In this document: positions 15,991 through 25,035 of the stretch, piece after piece
Layout: every line of letters starts with the position of its first letter
Numbering within the stretch: the stretch's first letter is position 1
Translations under genes and position numbers: made by a program
DNA from: JBHJGP01 sp050331695
GTDB taxonomy: Bacteria > Pseudomonadota > Alphaproteobacteria > Geminicoccales > Geminicoccaceae
DNA: 64,000 nucleotides
Direction of reading: 5' to 3'
Assembly (NCBI GenBank): GCA_050331695.1
Contig: JBHJGP010000017.1
Coordinates: 62,001-126,000 of the forward strand
Notes under the pieces: generated by a model
The model's input: only the letters and a program-made list of their open reading frames with translations
What the model was told of the DNA's origin: nothing
Database searches by the model: none

Positions 15991-16965
15991 TCAGGGCCGA
16001 AGAACCGTTGAACCGGTTGTCTTGCGGGCCTCCAGGTCGCGGTGCGCCTGAGCGGTTTCGGCAAGCGGATAGGTCTGATTGACTTCGATCTTGACGGCGC
16101 CCCGGCGCACTGCGTCGAACAGGTTGCCAGCGACCTCATCCAACGCTGCCCGCTCGGCAATGTAGTGGAAAAGGGTCGGGCGGGTGATGGTCGCGGATCG
16201 AGGCGACAGTTTCAGCATGGTGAAGGGCTCGACCGGACCCGAGGCGTTGCCGTAGCTGACCAGGTGACCGCGCATGGCGAGCGCCTCCAGCGATCCGTCG
16301 AACGTGTCCCTGCCGACGCCATCATAGATGTACCTCGCGCCGTTACCGCCGGTGATCTCGGCGACCCTGTCAACGAAGTTCTCCGAGGCGGTGACGATGA
16401 CCTCGTCAGCGCCGTGGGCTTTGGCGAGCCGGGCCTTGGCGTCGTTGGAGGCGGTTCCGATCACCCGGGCGCCCTTATCCTTGCACCAGCCGCATAAGAG
16501 CAGCCCGACGCCACCGGCCGCGGCGTGCACCAGAACCGTATCGTCCGCCTGCACGTGGGTGGTTCGATGGATCAGATATTCCGCGGTCATGCCCTTCAGC
16601 ATCATCGCCGCCGCCTGATCGTCGCTGATGTCCTCGGGAAGCTTGACCAGCTTGTCGGTCTTCATGGTCCGGGCCTCGGCATAGGCACCGCCGGGACCCT
16701 GGACGTAGGCCACCCGGTCACCCTCGGTGAAATCCGCAACACCGGGGCCGCCCGCCTCGATGCCGCCCGCCGCCTCCATGCCTGGCGTCGCCGGCGGGGT
16801 CAGCAGCGGGTAGAGGCCGGTCCGGCAGTAAACGTCGATGTAATTGAGACCGACGGCGGTGTGCCTGATCCGGACCTCGTCCGAACCCGGATCGCCGACC
16901 TCGACATCGCGCCACTGCAGAACCTCGGGCCCGCCGAACGCGTCGATCACGATCGCTTTGCTCAT
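15991..16965 (-). CDS. quinone oxidoreductase (zinc-independent MDR family)
   Basis: A 324-residue NADPH:quinone reductase of the medium-chain dehydrogenase superfamily. It begins with the family N-terminus (FGGPEVLQWRDVEVGDPG), has the cofactor-binding glycine motif AAAGGVGLLLCGWCK near residues 147-161, and lacks the zinc-ligand cysteines of alcohol dehydrogenases. Length is normal for the crotonyl-reductase/QOR group. It is followed, on the same strand and 29 bases upstream, by the aminotransferase gene, so the two may be co-transcribed. Confidence 0.92.
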   Translation of the reverse strand: MSKAIVIDAFGGPEVLQWRDVEVGDPGSDEVRIRHTAVGLNYIDVYCRTGLYPLLTPPATPGMEAAGGIEAGGPGVADFTEGDRVAYVQGPGGAYAEARTMKTDKLVKLPEDISDDQAAAMMLKGMTAEYLIHRTTHVQADDTVLVHAAAGGVGLLLCGWCKDKGARVIGTASNDAKARLAKAHGADEVIVTASENFVDRVAEITGGNGARYIYDGVGRDTFDGSLEALAMRGHLVSYGNASGPVEPFTMLKLSPRSATITRPTLFHYIAERAALDEVAGNLFDAVRRGAVKIEVNQTYPLAETAQAHRDLEARKTTGSTVLRP

Positions 16966-16994
16966 TCGTGTTTCCTCCCATGCCGCATGCGGGT

Positions 16995-17840
16995 TCAGCC
17001 GATCGGACAGCCCGCCGCGTAGTCAAAGTAGAGCTCCCTGGCCCGGGCGAAGACGGGTCCCGGTTGCAGATCAAGGTCATCAAAGCGACGAACCGGCATC
17101 ACTTTGCCGTAGTTGCCGCTCGAGTAGATTTCATCGGCGGCCCGGAAATCATCGACCGTCAGGGCGGTTTCGATGACGTCGTAGCCATCGGCGATCAACA
17201 GGCTGGCGATCCGTTGCTTGGTCACCCCGTTTAAAAAGGTCCCGGTCCACGCCGGCGTGTAGGCGACACCGTCCTTCACCATCCAGATATTGGCCGTGGC
17301 GAGCTCGGCGACATTGCCGTTGGCATCGAGGATCAGGCAATTGTCGAAGCCCAGACGCCGTGCCTCCAGCAATGCCCGCTGTCCGTTCGGATAGTTGCAG
17401 CTCGCCTTGGCATCGACCGGCGCCGCGTGCCTGGATGGCCGCGTATAGGTTGAAACCGTCATCGAAAACCCGCTCGGCTCGGGCATCGGGGTCTCGTAGA
17501 CCGCGAGCAAAAACTCGGTGCTCTCCGGGTCCGGTGCCACGAAACCCGTCATCGCGAAGCACATAGGCCGGACATAGTAGGCTTTGTCCTTTGGCAGCCG
17601 TTTGGCGGCATCCTCCACGAGGCCATGGATCTCGTCTGCTGCCAACGGTGGTTTCAGGCACAGCTTCTTTGCGGAATCGACCAAGCGCTCGCAGTGGAGG
17701 TCGATGTCCGGGCCGGCACAGTTGAAGATCCGCGCGCCGTCGAAAACCACGCTGGCCATCCACATGGCGTGATCCATCGGCCCAAGGACCTTGGGTTGTT
17801 CGTCAAACCACGTGCCGTTGTGCCAGAACACCGCTACCAT
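16995..17840 (-). CDS. ilvE: branched-chain amino acid aminotransferase
   Basis: A 281-residue fold-type IV PLP enzyme. The Schiff-base lysine lies in DAKASCNYPNGQRALLEA, and NGNVAELATANIWMV followed by TGTFLNGVTKQRI is the phosphate-binding and specificity region of branched-chain aminotransferases. The start chosen is ATG at 17840 because the much longer open frame upstream crosses the divergent EamA gene. D-amino acid transaminase or ADC lyase are less likely alternatives, given the YPNGQR segment. The EamA gene starts 141 bases away on the other strand. Confidence 0.88.
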   Translation of the reverse strand: MVAVFWHNGTWFDEQPKVLGPMDHAMWMASVVFDGARIFNCAGPDIDLHCERLVDSAKKLCLKPPLAADEIHGLVEDAAKRLPKDKAYYVRPMCFAMTGFVAPDPESTEFLLAVYETPMPEPSGFSMTVSTYTRPSRHAAPVDAKASCNYPNGQRALLEARRLGFDNCLILDANGNVAELATANIWMVKDGVAYTPAWTGTFLNGVTKQRIASLLIADGYDVIETALTVDDFRAADEIYSSGNYGKVMPVRRFDDLDLQPGPVFARARELYFDYAAGCPIG

Positions 17841-17981
17841 GAACCGTTCCTTGCCTGCGTCCGACGGCAGTATTGCCTGACCGGTGGTCGAGGCCCCATC
17901 GAAAGTGAGCCGGGTGACCGTTGAGAAGGCCGACCTCGGACGGTCGACGTTAAGTCGCCGAAGCGAACTCGCCAAGCGGTG

Positions 17982-18899
17982 ATGCGCGCGGCGACCCCTT
18001 TGGATCCGGCCGCAGCCGGCCGCACCCGTGTTGCCGTCGGCATCTTGCTGGGTATGGCGGCCTTTGCCTGCTTCGCCTGCCTCGATGCGACCGCCAAGTT
18101 GCTCAATCAGGGTTATCCGCCGCTGCAGGTGGTGTGGATGCGCTATGTCGGTCACGTCCTGGTGGCCTTGCTCATGGCCGGGCCTACTCACCTGATTCAT
18201 GTGTGGCGGAGCGCGGCTCCGGTCCAGCAGCTGCTTCGCGGAACGTTTTTGTTCACGGGCACGGCCTGCAATTTCATCGCGCTCAAATACCTGCAATTGG
18301 CCGTCACCGGCGCTCTCAATTTCACCATTCCCCTGTGGATCGCAGCGCTATCGGTGCCGCTCCTTGGCGAGAAGGTCGGCATTCGTCGTTGGCTTGCGAT
18401 CCTCGTCGGGTTCGCTGGCGTGCTTCTCGTGATCCGGCCCGGCACGGGCGTCGTCCACTGGGCCATGTTCCTGTCGCTGGCCACCGCACTCTGTGCTGCT
18501 CTCTATACACTAATGACCCGTAAGCTCGCCGGCCGCGACGGACCCGCGACCAGCCAAATCTACGTGGCGATGGTCGGCGCCATCATGGCGACACCGCTGC
18601 TGGCTTTTGGCTGGCGCACGCCCGAGGGGGCGGATTGGCTCCTGGTTCTGCTGCCGGGCCTGTTTGGTGGCGTTGGCCACGCCTTCCTGGTGGCCGCTCA
18701 CGACCGGGCCGAGGCATCGATCATAGCCCCTTTCTGGTACTCTCAGATCATCTGGATGGTGCTGTTCGGTCTGGTGTTGTTCGGTGATGTGCCCGACATC
18801 TGGACGCTGGCCGGTGCTGCCGTGGTGCTGGCGAGCGGCCTTTACGTCTGGTATCGCGAGCGCCAGCTCGGAAAGCGTGCGGAGCGAGTGAGTCCATGA
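17982..18899 (+). CDS. EamA/DMT family transporter
   Basis: A 305-residue drug/metabolite-superfamily exporter with ten predicted helices in two EamA repeats of about 140 residues. The first repeat includes ACLDATAKLLNQGYPPLQVVWMRY and the second begins near GPATSQIYVAMVGA. A GTG immediately upstream (17979) is an equally possible start. The stop overlaps the SDR start by four bases (ATGA), which links export to that dehydrogenase in one operon. Substrate unknown; the neighbouring aminotransferase makes an amino acid plausible. Confidence 0.9.
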   Translation: MRAATPLDPAAAGRTRVAVGILLGMAAFACFACLDATAKLLNQGYPPLQVVWMRYVGHVLVALLMAGPTHLIHVWRSAAPVQQLLRGTFLFTGTACNFIALKYLQLAVTGALNFTIPLWIAALSVPLLGEKVGIRRWLAILVGFAGVLLVIRPGTGVVHWAMFLSLATALCAALYTLMTRKLAGRDGPATSQIYVAMVGAIMATPLLAFGWRTPEGADWLLVLLPGLFGGVGHAFLVAAHDRAEASIIAPFWYSQIIWMVLFGLVLFGDVPDIWTLAGAAVVLASGLYVWYRERQLGKRAERVSP

Positions 18900-19648
18900 G
18901 GTTGCTGGAGAACAAAGTTGCCGTCATCACGGGCGGCGCCCGAGCGAACAGTATCGGCCGAGCAACCGCGACGCTATTCAGAGATCACGGTGCCACCCTG
19001 GCCATTTTGGATCTGGACGGGGAAGGGGCCGCAGACCTCGCCTCTAACCTCGGCGCCGACCATGTCGGGATTGCCTGCGACGTTGCCGATGCGGAAGCCG
19101 TGAACGGAGCGATTGGCCAGGTGCACGACCGCTTCCAACGCATCGACATCGCCTGTCCGATCGCCGGCGTCAGTTGGCCCGGCAAGATCGCCGAGATCAC
19201 GGACCAGGACTATGATCGTATGCTGGATGTCAATCTGCGAGGCACCTTCCATTTGTGCCGGGCGGTGGTGCCGGCGATGAAACAGGCGGGTGGTGGCGCC
19301 ATCGTCTGCATGGCGTCGGTAGCGGCGCAGCGGGGCGGCGGCATCATCGGCGGTGCTCACTACGCGGCGGCCAAGGGCGGCGTCCTGGGTCTGATGCGCG
19401 CCATGGCCCGGGAGCTGGGGCCGGACCGGATCCGCGTCAACGCGGTCTGCCCCAGCTATATCGAGACCAATATCGGGGGTGACGGGTTCACCGATGCCGA
19501 TAAGGCGAAGATCGCGGCGGTGTCGGTTCTGGGGCGAAACGGCCGCCCGGAAGAGGTGGCGTCGACCTTTCTCTTTTTGGCCAGCGACCTCGCATCCTTC
19601 ATCACGGGCGCCACGATCGACGTCAATGGCGGCGTCCATATACGCTGA
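18896..19648 (+). CDS. SDR family oxidoreductase
   Basis: A 250-residue short-chain dehydrogenase with the cofactor site VITGGARANSIGRATA, a variant in which the TGxxxGxG loop is lengthened by two residues. The catalytic YAAAKGG lies near residue 158. The aspartate at the end of the second strand (LAILDLDGEG) favours NAD over NADP. The usual C-terminal ITGATIDVNGG is present. It is translationally coupled to the EamA gene. Substrate not predictable. Confidence 0.9.
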   Translation: MRLLENKVAVITGGARANSIGRATATLFRDHGATLAILDLDGEGAADLASNLGADHVGIACDVADAEAVNGAIGQVHDRFQRIDIACPIAGVSWPGKIAEITDQDYDRMLDVNLRGTFHLCRAVVPAMKQAGGGAIVCMASVAAQRGGGIIGGAHYAAAKGGVLGLMRAMARELGPDRIRVNAVCPSYIETNIGGDGFTDADKAKIAAVSVLGRNGRPEEVASTFLFLASDLASFITGATIDVNGGVHIR

Positions 19649-19830
19649 GCGTCCGGGGCCGCCTGCACCACTGGACGTAGAATTTTCGTCAGATCCGTAC
19701 TACCGATTGCCTTGCGCGATAATCAACCATAACTTGATATCGACGGCCGCTCATCCCTCACTCTGGTATGGGCGAAATCGTCCACGCCTCAAACCACCAA
19801 GCGCGACCAAAGATCACGCGGAGGAAACGC

Positions 19831-20733
19831 ATGGGTTGTCGAGTTGGGTTCGTCGGCACCGGCCTCATGGGCTCGCCGATCGCCCGTAATCTTGCTCGCG
19901 CCGGTCATCAGGTCACCGCCTGGAACCGGACCCGGTCGAAGGTCGAAAACTTGGCCGATGCCGGGATCGTCACCGCCGACCAGCCGGTCGAGGTCGCCCG
20001 AGAGGCCGACGCGGTTGTTTGCATGCTGGGTGACGGCCCCAACTGCGACGATGTCCTATTCGACGGCACCGAAGACCGCCAACCGGTACTGGCCGGCATG
20101 GCGCCGGGCTCGCTGATGATCGTCATGAGCTCGATTCCGGTCGAAACCTGCCGCGAGCAAGCGCTGCGGGCGAGCCGGGCGGGTGTTGCCTATGTCGATG
20201 CTCCGGTGTCGGGAGGGCCGCCCGGTGCCGCTGCCGCCAAGCTCGCCATCATGGCCGGTGGCAGCGAGGAGGCGTTCGGCCGCGCGCTGCCGTTTCTCGA
20301 GCTCCTGGGCCGGCCCGTCCGCGTGGGCCCGGCGGGCGCCGGCCAACTGGCGAAACTGTGCAACAATTTGATCGTCGGTAACGCGCTCGCGGCGATTGCT
20401 GAAGCGCTGACTTTGGCGGATGCGGGCGGCGCCGATGCGGACGCTGTTCGCCATGCGCTCGCCGGTGGCTATGCCGATTCCATCCTCCTGCAGGTTCACG
20501 GCAAGCGGATGGTCGAGCGGGACTTCGAGGTCCGTGGTCCGGCCAAATTTCATCTAAAGGATTTGGATACCGCGAGCGAACTCGCGGCAACGCTTGGGCT
20601 TGCCTTGCCGGTGACCGAGACGGTCACGGGTCTCTTCGCCTCCATGGTCAAGAATGGCTGGGGTGACCGCGACCACAGCGGGATCTGGCTGGAGATCCAG
20701 AGAATAAACGGACTGCCCATCAATAGTTGGTGA
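19831..20733 (+). CDS. NAD(P)-dependent oxidoreductase, 3-hydroxyisobutyrate dehydrogenase family
   Basis: A 300-residue beta-hydroxyacid dehydrogenase. Visible are the Rossmann motif GFVGTGLMGSPIARNLARAG (residues 6-25), the substrate-binding DAPVSGGPPGA, and KLCNNLIVGNALAAIAEAL with the catalytic lysine. The length matches the family (about 295). ATG at 19831 is preceded by GGAGG at 10 bases. It stands alone between the SDR gene and the ABC importer. The substrate may be 3-hydroxyisobutyrate, tartronate semialdehyde or a related hydroxyacid. Confidence 0.92.
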   Translation: MGCRVGFVGTGLMGSPIARNLARAGHQVTAWNRTRSKVENLADAGIVTADQPVEVAREADAVVCMLGDGPNCDDVLFDGTEDRQPVLAGMAPGSLMIVMSSIPVETCREQALRASRAGVAYVDAPVSGGPPGAAAAKLAIMAGGSEEAFGRALPFLELLGRPVRVGPAGAGQLAKLCNNLIVGNALAAIAEALTLADAGGADADAVRHALAGGYADSILLQVHGKRMVERDFEVRGPAKFHLKDLDTASELAATLGLALPVTETVTGLFASMVKNGWGDRDHSGIWLEIQRINGLPINSW

Positions 20734-20878
20734 CGCTTGAGCCAAAGCGGCTCCGGTTTGCGTTCTGTTGCCGGGGATCAGTCCTTGGTGCAGGATGATC
20801 AGGATCCATCGCGACCGAGGGTGGCCTCCAAGCTCCCCGGCTATGACGACGGACGACGATCAAATGGGAGCTAAACCA

Positions 20879-22219
20879 ATGAGCAGATTTTCGCGTCGCG
20901 ACACACTGGCGATCGGCGCCGGCGCCGCGACCACGCTGGCGATGGGTGGCAAGGCGCTGAGGGCCGAAATCCCCGTTGCCGACGTGGCCGCACCCGATTT
21001 GCCGATCGAGGATGGTGCATCCTTAACGGTTCTCCGGCCGGCCAAGTTCGTCGATCCCGACGAAACCGTGTTTCTCGCCAACACGAAGAAATTCACGGAA
21101 GCCACCGGCGTTGAGGTCAAGGTCGAGTTCGAAAGCTGGGAGGATTTGAGGCCCAAGACCGCCGTCGCCGCCAATGTCGGCAGCGGTCCGGACATCATCG
21201 TCGGCTTCAAGGACGATCCCCATCAGTTCAAGAACAATCTGGTCGATGTCACCGACATCGCCGACTATCTCGGCGCCAAGTATGGCGGCTGGTGGCCGCT
21301 GGCCGAGCGGATGGGCAAGGACGAGGAGACCGGCAACTGGATCTCGCTGCCGATCGGCGCCTCAGGCGGTCGCATCGCCTACCGCAAGTCCTGGGCCAAC
21401 GAGGCCGGCTTCGACGAGGTGCCGACCGACCATGCCGGCTTCCTGGAATTCAGCCAGAAAATGAAGGACGCGGGACATCCCGGCGGGCTGGCGCTCGGCA
21501 ATGCCGTGGGTGACGGCAATTCCTGGACCCATTGGCTGATCTGGTCCCATGGTGCCGCGGCGGTCGACGAGAATGACCAGGTTATCATCAACAGCCCCGA
21601 GACCATCGAGGCGCTCAACTACGGAAAAGCGCTGTACCAGACTTTCATTCCGGGCACGCTCTCCTGGCTCGACGCGTCGAACAACAAGGCTTACCTCGCC
21701 GGCCAGATCGGCTGGACCCAGAACGGCATCTCCATCTACTACGCGGCCAAGACCTCCGAGGAGGCCGCCGTGCAGGAGATCGCCAAGGATACCTTCCACG
21801 CGCGCATGCCGATCGGCGAGAAGCCCGGCCGGCCAACGGAAACGGCGCTGGTCGTGAACTCGATGGTGTTCGACTACACGCCCTATCCGAATGCCGCGAA
21901 GGCCTATCTGACCTTCATGATGGAGAAGGAGCAGTACGGCACCTGGCTTGAGGAGTGCATCGGCTACTGGAACCATCCGCTCAAGGCCTATGACGAGAGC
22001 CCGGTCTGGACGGTCGACCCCAAGCACGAGGCCTATAAGGGGGTCTTCTCCGACAGTCTCTGGGACGGCTATCGCGGCAGCCTCGGCGAGGCGTCGCAGG
22101 CCGTGCTCGCGGACTTCGTGGTCGTCCAGATGGTGGCAAGCGTCTGTGCTGATCAGGCCACGCCGGAAGAGGCGGCGGCCGAGGCCGAGCGACGGATCAA
22201 GCGCTACTACCGCAGCTGA
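20879..22219 (+). CDS. carbohydrate ABC transporter substrate-binding protein, Tat-exported
   Basis: A 446-residue extracellular solute-binding protein of the family 1 type. The N-terminus carries a twin-arginine motif, SRRDTLAIGAGA, and an Ala-rich h-region, so export by the Tat system is likely. The mature protein has the sugar-binding fold, with VSEEAEVKVEFESWEDL-like first-lobe strands and conserved GWTQNGISIYYAAKT. The start at 20879 has GGGAG 9 bases upstream; an earlier frame extension lacks a ribosome site. It begins an operon with two permeases. The ligand is inferred to be a sugar or polyol. Confidence 0.9.
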   Translation: MSRFSRRDTLAIGAGAATTLAMGGKALRAEIPVADVAAPDLPIEDGASLTVLRPAKFVDPDETVFLANTKKFTEATGVEVKVEFESWEDLRPKTAVAANVGSGPDIIVGFKDDPHQFKNNLVDVTDIADYLGAKYGGWWPLAERMGKDEETGNWISLPIGASGGRIAYRKSWANEAGFDEVPTDHAGFLEFSQKMKDAGHPGGLALGNAVGDGNSWTHWLIWSHGAAAVDENDQVIINSPETIEALNYGKALYQTFIPGTLSWLDASNNKAYLAGQIGWTQNGISIYYAAKTSEEAAVQEIAKDTFHARMPIGEKPGRPTETALVVNSMVFDYTPYPNAAKAYLTFMMEKEQYGTWLEECIGYWNHPLKAYDESPVWTVDPKHEAYKGVFSDSLWDGYRGSLGEASQAVLADFVVVQMVASVCADQATPEEAAAEAERRIKRYYRS

Positions 22220-22239
22220 TCGCTGATCCGACGATGGCC

Positions 22240-22272
22240 AGGCGGCGTCGCTCCCTGAGGGCGGCGTCGCCT
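22240..22272 (+). promoter_or_regulatory. intercistronic hairpin between binding protein and permease genes
   Basis: Bases 22240-22253 pair with 22259-22272 over 14 base pairs, including three G-U pairs, around a five-base loop. No T-run follows. Such stem-loops after binding-protein genes commonly protect the upstream mRNA from 3' exonucleases and raise binding-protein expression over the permeases; that role is an inference here. Confidence 0.6.
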
Positions 22273-22292
22273 ATTCGCGAAAGGGAACGGCG

Positions 22293-23246
22293 TTGGCGAC
22301 CACCACTGCTTCGGTAGATTTCACTCGGCGCCAGGACGGCTTTTTGGATCGGTTGTTCGATTCCAAGGCCTTTCTGATCGTCATCTGCATGATGCCGGCG
22401 GCGTTGCTGCTCTTGGTTTTTTTAACCTATCCGCTCGGGCTTGGTATCTGGCTCGCCTTCACCGACACCCGGATTGGGCGCGAAGGGGAATTTGTCGGGT
22501 TCTTCAACTATGAGCTTTTGTGGACCGACCGGATCTTCTGGTTGTCGGTGTTCAATACGCTGCTCTACACGATCATCGCGACGATCGGGAAGTTCGTGCT
22601 GGGTCTGAGGCTGGCCCTGATCCTGAACAATCACCTGCCGTTCAAGTCTTTCCTCCGCGCCATCATCCTGATCAACTGGATCGTGCCGACCGTTCTCTCC
22701 GCGATCGCGTTCTGGTGGATCTACGATCCGCAGTTCTCGGTGATCTCCTACGTTCTGGTCGACGTGCTCGGCTGGCGCGACACCTATATCGATTTCTTAG
22801 GCGAGCCTTGGAACGCGAGGCTCTCGCTGATGGCGGCCAACATCTGGCGGGGCATCCCGTTCGTCGCCATCTGTCTTCTGGCGGGGCTGCAGACGATCTC
22901 TCCGTCCCTTTACGAAGCCGCGATGTTGGATGGCGCCACCAGCTGGCAGCGCTTTCGCCACATCACCTATCCGATGATCATGCCGATATTGGCCGTGGTT
23001 CTGGCCTTCTCCGTCATCTTCACCTTCACCGATTTCCAACTCGTATACGCGATCACCCGCGGCGGACCGGTGAATTCTACCCATCTGATGGCGACGCTGG
23101 CCTTCCAGCGGGCGATCCCCGGCGGTCAGCTGGGCGAGGGGTCGGCGATCGCGGTCGCCATGATCCCGTTCCTGATCACCGCCACCCTATTCAGCTATTT
23201 CGGGCTTGCCCGGCGCAAGTGGCAGCAGGGAGAAGGTGATGACTGA
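22293..23246 (+). CDS. sugar ABC transporter permease (first)
   Basis: A 317-residue permease with six helices. The EAA loop reads LYEAAMLDGATSWQRFRHITYPMI, the contact for the ATPase. The start is a TTG at 22293, with AAAGGGAA about 10 bases upstream; no ATG or GTG with a better site precedes the first helix (MPAALLLLVFLTYPL). The stop overlaps the second permease start by eight bases. The family partner is the MalF/UgpA type. Confidence 0.9.
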   Translation: MATTTASVDFTRRQDGFLDRLFDSKAFLIVICMMPAALLLLVFLTYPLGLGIWLAFTDTRIGREGEFVGFFNYELLWTDRIFWLSVFNTLLYTIIATIGKFVLGLRLALILNNHLPFKSFLRAIILINWIVPTVLSAIAFWWIYDPQFSVISYVLVDVLGWRDTYIDFLGEPWNARLSLMAANIWRGIPFVAICLLAGLQTISPSLYEAAMLDGATSWQRFRHITYPMIMPILAVVLAFSVIFTFTDFQLVYAITRGGPVNSTHLMATLAFQRAIPGGQLGEGSAIAVAMIPFLITATLFSYFGLARRKWQQGEGDD

Positions 23247-24159
23247 CACAGCCCGTCGCTATGCCGACGAACCCGCAGCACCAAACATCGAGGCGCCCGA
23301 CCGGCCTGAAGAACGGGTGCAGATCAGCTCCCTGCCTTACCGGGTCGTCACGATCTACGTGCCGCTGGCTTGCTTCGTCATCATCCTCCTGTTTCCGTTC
23401 TATTGGATGACGGTGACGACGCTGAAGTCCAACGAGGAGCTCTACAACTACAAAGACTATAATCCCTTATGGGTGCACTCGCCGACGCTCGAAAACATCA
23501 ACAAGCTTTTGTTCCAGACCGATTATCCGACTTGGCTTTTGACCACGATGACGGTGGCGATCGTTGCCACCGCACTGTCGATCTTCGCCAGCGTGCTCGC
23601 GGCCTACGCCATTCAGCGGCTTAAGTTCAAAGGCTCTCAGTGGGTCGGCCTATCGATCTATCTTGCCTATCTGGTGCCACCGTCGATCCTGTTCATTCCG
23701 CTGGCGACAATGGTCTTCAAGCTGGGTCTGTTCGACAGCCCGATGGCCTTGATCCTGACCTATCCGACCTTCCTGATCCCGTTCTGCACCTGGCTCCTGA
23801 TCGGCTACTTCAAATCGATTCCCTACGAGCTCGAGGAATGCGCGCTGATCGACGGCGCGTCCCGCCTCCAGATCTTGCGCAAGATCACCCTGCCGCTGGC
23901 GGTGCCGGGCCTCATTTCAGCGGGCATCTTCGCCTTTACCTTGTCCTGGAACGAGTTCATTTACGCGCTCGCCTTTATTCAGTCGAATGAGAAGAAAACC
24001 GTACCCGTCGCCGTGCTCACCCAGCTTGTCGAGGGTGACGTCTATCACTGGGGCTCGCGCATGGCCGGCGCGCTTCTGGGCTCGATCCCGGTCGCCATTT
24101 TTTATTCGTTCTTCGTCGAGCACTATGTCAGCTCGCTCACCGGTGCGGTGAAGGAGTAG
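23239..24159 (+). CDS. carbohydrate ABC transporter permease (second)
   Basis: A 306-residue permease of the MalG/UgpE type with six helices. The EAA loop reads LEECALIDGASRLQILRKITLPLAVPG. The start chosen, ATG at 23239, overlaps the end of the first permease and has GGAGAAGG just upstream. No ATPase gene follows; the next genes are LOG, nuclease and lactonase genes. The transporter must recruit an ATPase encoded elsewhere. Confidence 0.92.
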   Translation: MTDTARRYADEPAAPNIEAPDRPEERVQISSLPYRVVTIYVPLACFVIILLFPFYWMTVTTLKSNEELYNYKDYNPLWVHSPTLENINKLLFQTDYPTWLLTTMTVAIVATALSIFASVLAAYAIQRLKFKGSQWVGLSIYLAYLVPPSILFIPLATMVFKLGLFDSPMALILTYPTFLIPFCTWLLIGYFKSIPYELEECALIDGASRLQILRKITLPLAVPGLISAGIFAFTLSWNEFIYALAFIQSNEKKTVPVAVLTQLVEGDVYHWGSRMAGALLGSIPVAIFYSFFVEHYVSSLTGAVKE

Positions 24160-24173
24160 GAGTTTTTCGTTTC

Positions 24174-25031
24174 GTGTTCGATCCGTTCCACTATCGGGTG
24201 CCCTTTCCCTCGGCCTCGGAAGATGTTTCTCGGGCCAAGCGAGGCCTGGAAACCAAGCAAACCAAGGCCGAGGCCTATCGCCTCGCCTTCGCCGACCAGG
24301 ATTTTTTGACGCGAGACGAGCTGCGCCCTTTACGCCTGTCTCTAGAGCTACTCAAACCTGATCTGTTGCTGGCCGAGCATCGGGTCGCGTCGACCCTGGT
24401 CATTTTCGGCAGTTCCCGGACCCGGTCGCCGGAGAAAGCCAATGGTGCCGGCGAAAACCCGATCTTCGACGAGGACCGGGCCTATGCCGAGGCGCGCGAT
24501 CTGTCCGAGCGCGTGACCAGGGCGGGGCAAGGGTTAGCGGGCGACGAGCGGGAGTTCGTCATCGTGACCGGCGGCGGCCCCGGTATCATGGAGGCGGCCA
24601 ATCGGGGCGCAGAGGAGGCCGGCGGCGAGAGCATCGGCCTCAACATCGTCCTCCCCCACGAGCAGGCCCCAAACCGCTACATCACGCCGGATCTTTGTTT
24701 CCAGTTTCACTATTTCGCCATCCGCAAGATGCACTTTCTGATGCGGGCCAAGGCCGTCGTCGGTTTTCCCGGTGGCTTCGGCACACTCGACGAATTGTTC
24801 GAAACCCTGACCCTGATCCAGACCAAGAAGATGGAGCCGGTCCCCATTCTTTTGTTCGACAAGAGCTTCTGGACCAAGGTCGTCGATTTCGATGCGATGG
24901 TCGCGGCAGGTGTCATCTCGAAGCGGGACCTTGAGCTGTTCGACTATGTCGAGAGCGCCGATGAGGCCTGGGCCCGCATCTGCGGGTACTACAATATCTG
25001 TCCCGCGAGCGCCAAACCCCTGGAGAGCTGA
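24174..25031 (+). CDS. LOG family protein (phosphoribohydrolase-like)
   Basis: A 285-residue member of the LOG/TIGR00730 family. The hallmark motif PGGFGTLDELFE lies near residues 198-209, with an upstream nucleotide-binding GGGPGIMEAANRGA. Characterised members release cytokinin bases or other purines from ribose-5-phosphate nucleotides, or act in nucleotide detoxification. The N-terminal extension of about 90 residues is longer than in the smallest LOG proteins. Start is GTG at 24174, close to the permease stop. Confidence 0.88.
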   Translation: MFDPFHYRVPFPSASEDVSRAKRGLETKQTKAEAYRLAFADQDFLTRDELRPLRLSLELLKPDLLLAEHRVASTLVIFGSSRTRSPEKANGAGENPIFDEDRAYAEARDLSERVTRAGQGLAGDEREFVIVTGGGPGIMEAANRGAEEAGGESIGLNIVLPHEQAPNRYITPDLCFQFHYFAIRKMHFLMRAKAVVGFPGGFGTLDELFETLTLIQTKKMEPVPILLFDKSFWTKVVDFDAMVAAGVISKRDLELFDYVESADEAWARICGYYNICPASAKPLES

Positions 25032-25035
25032 TCTC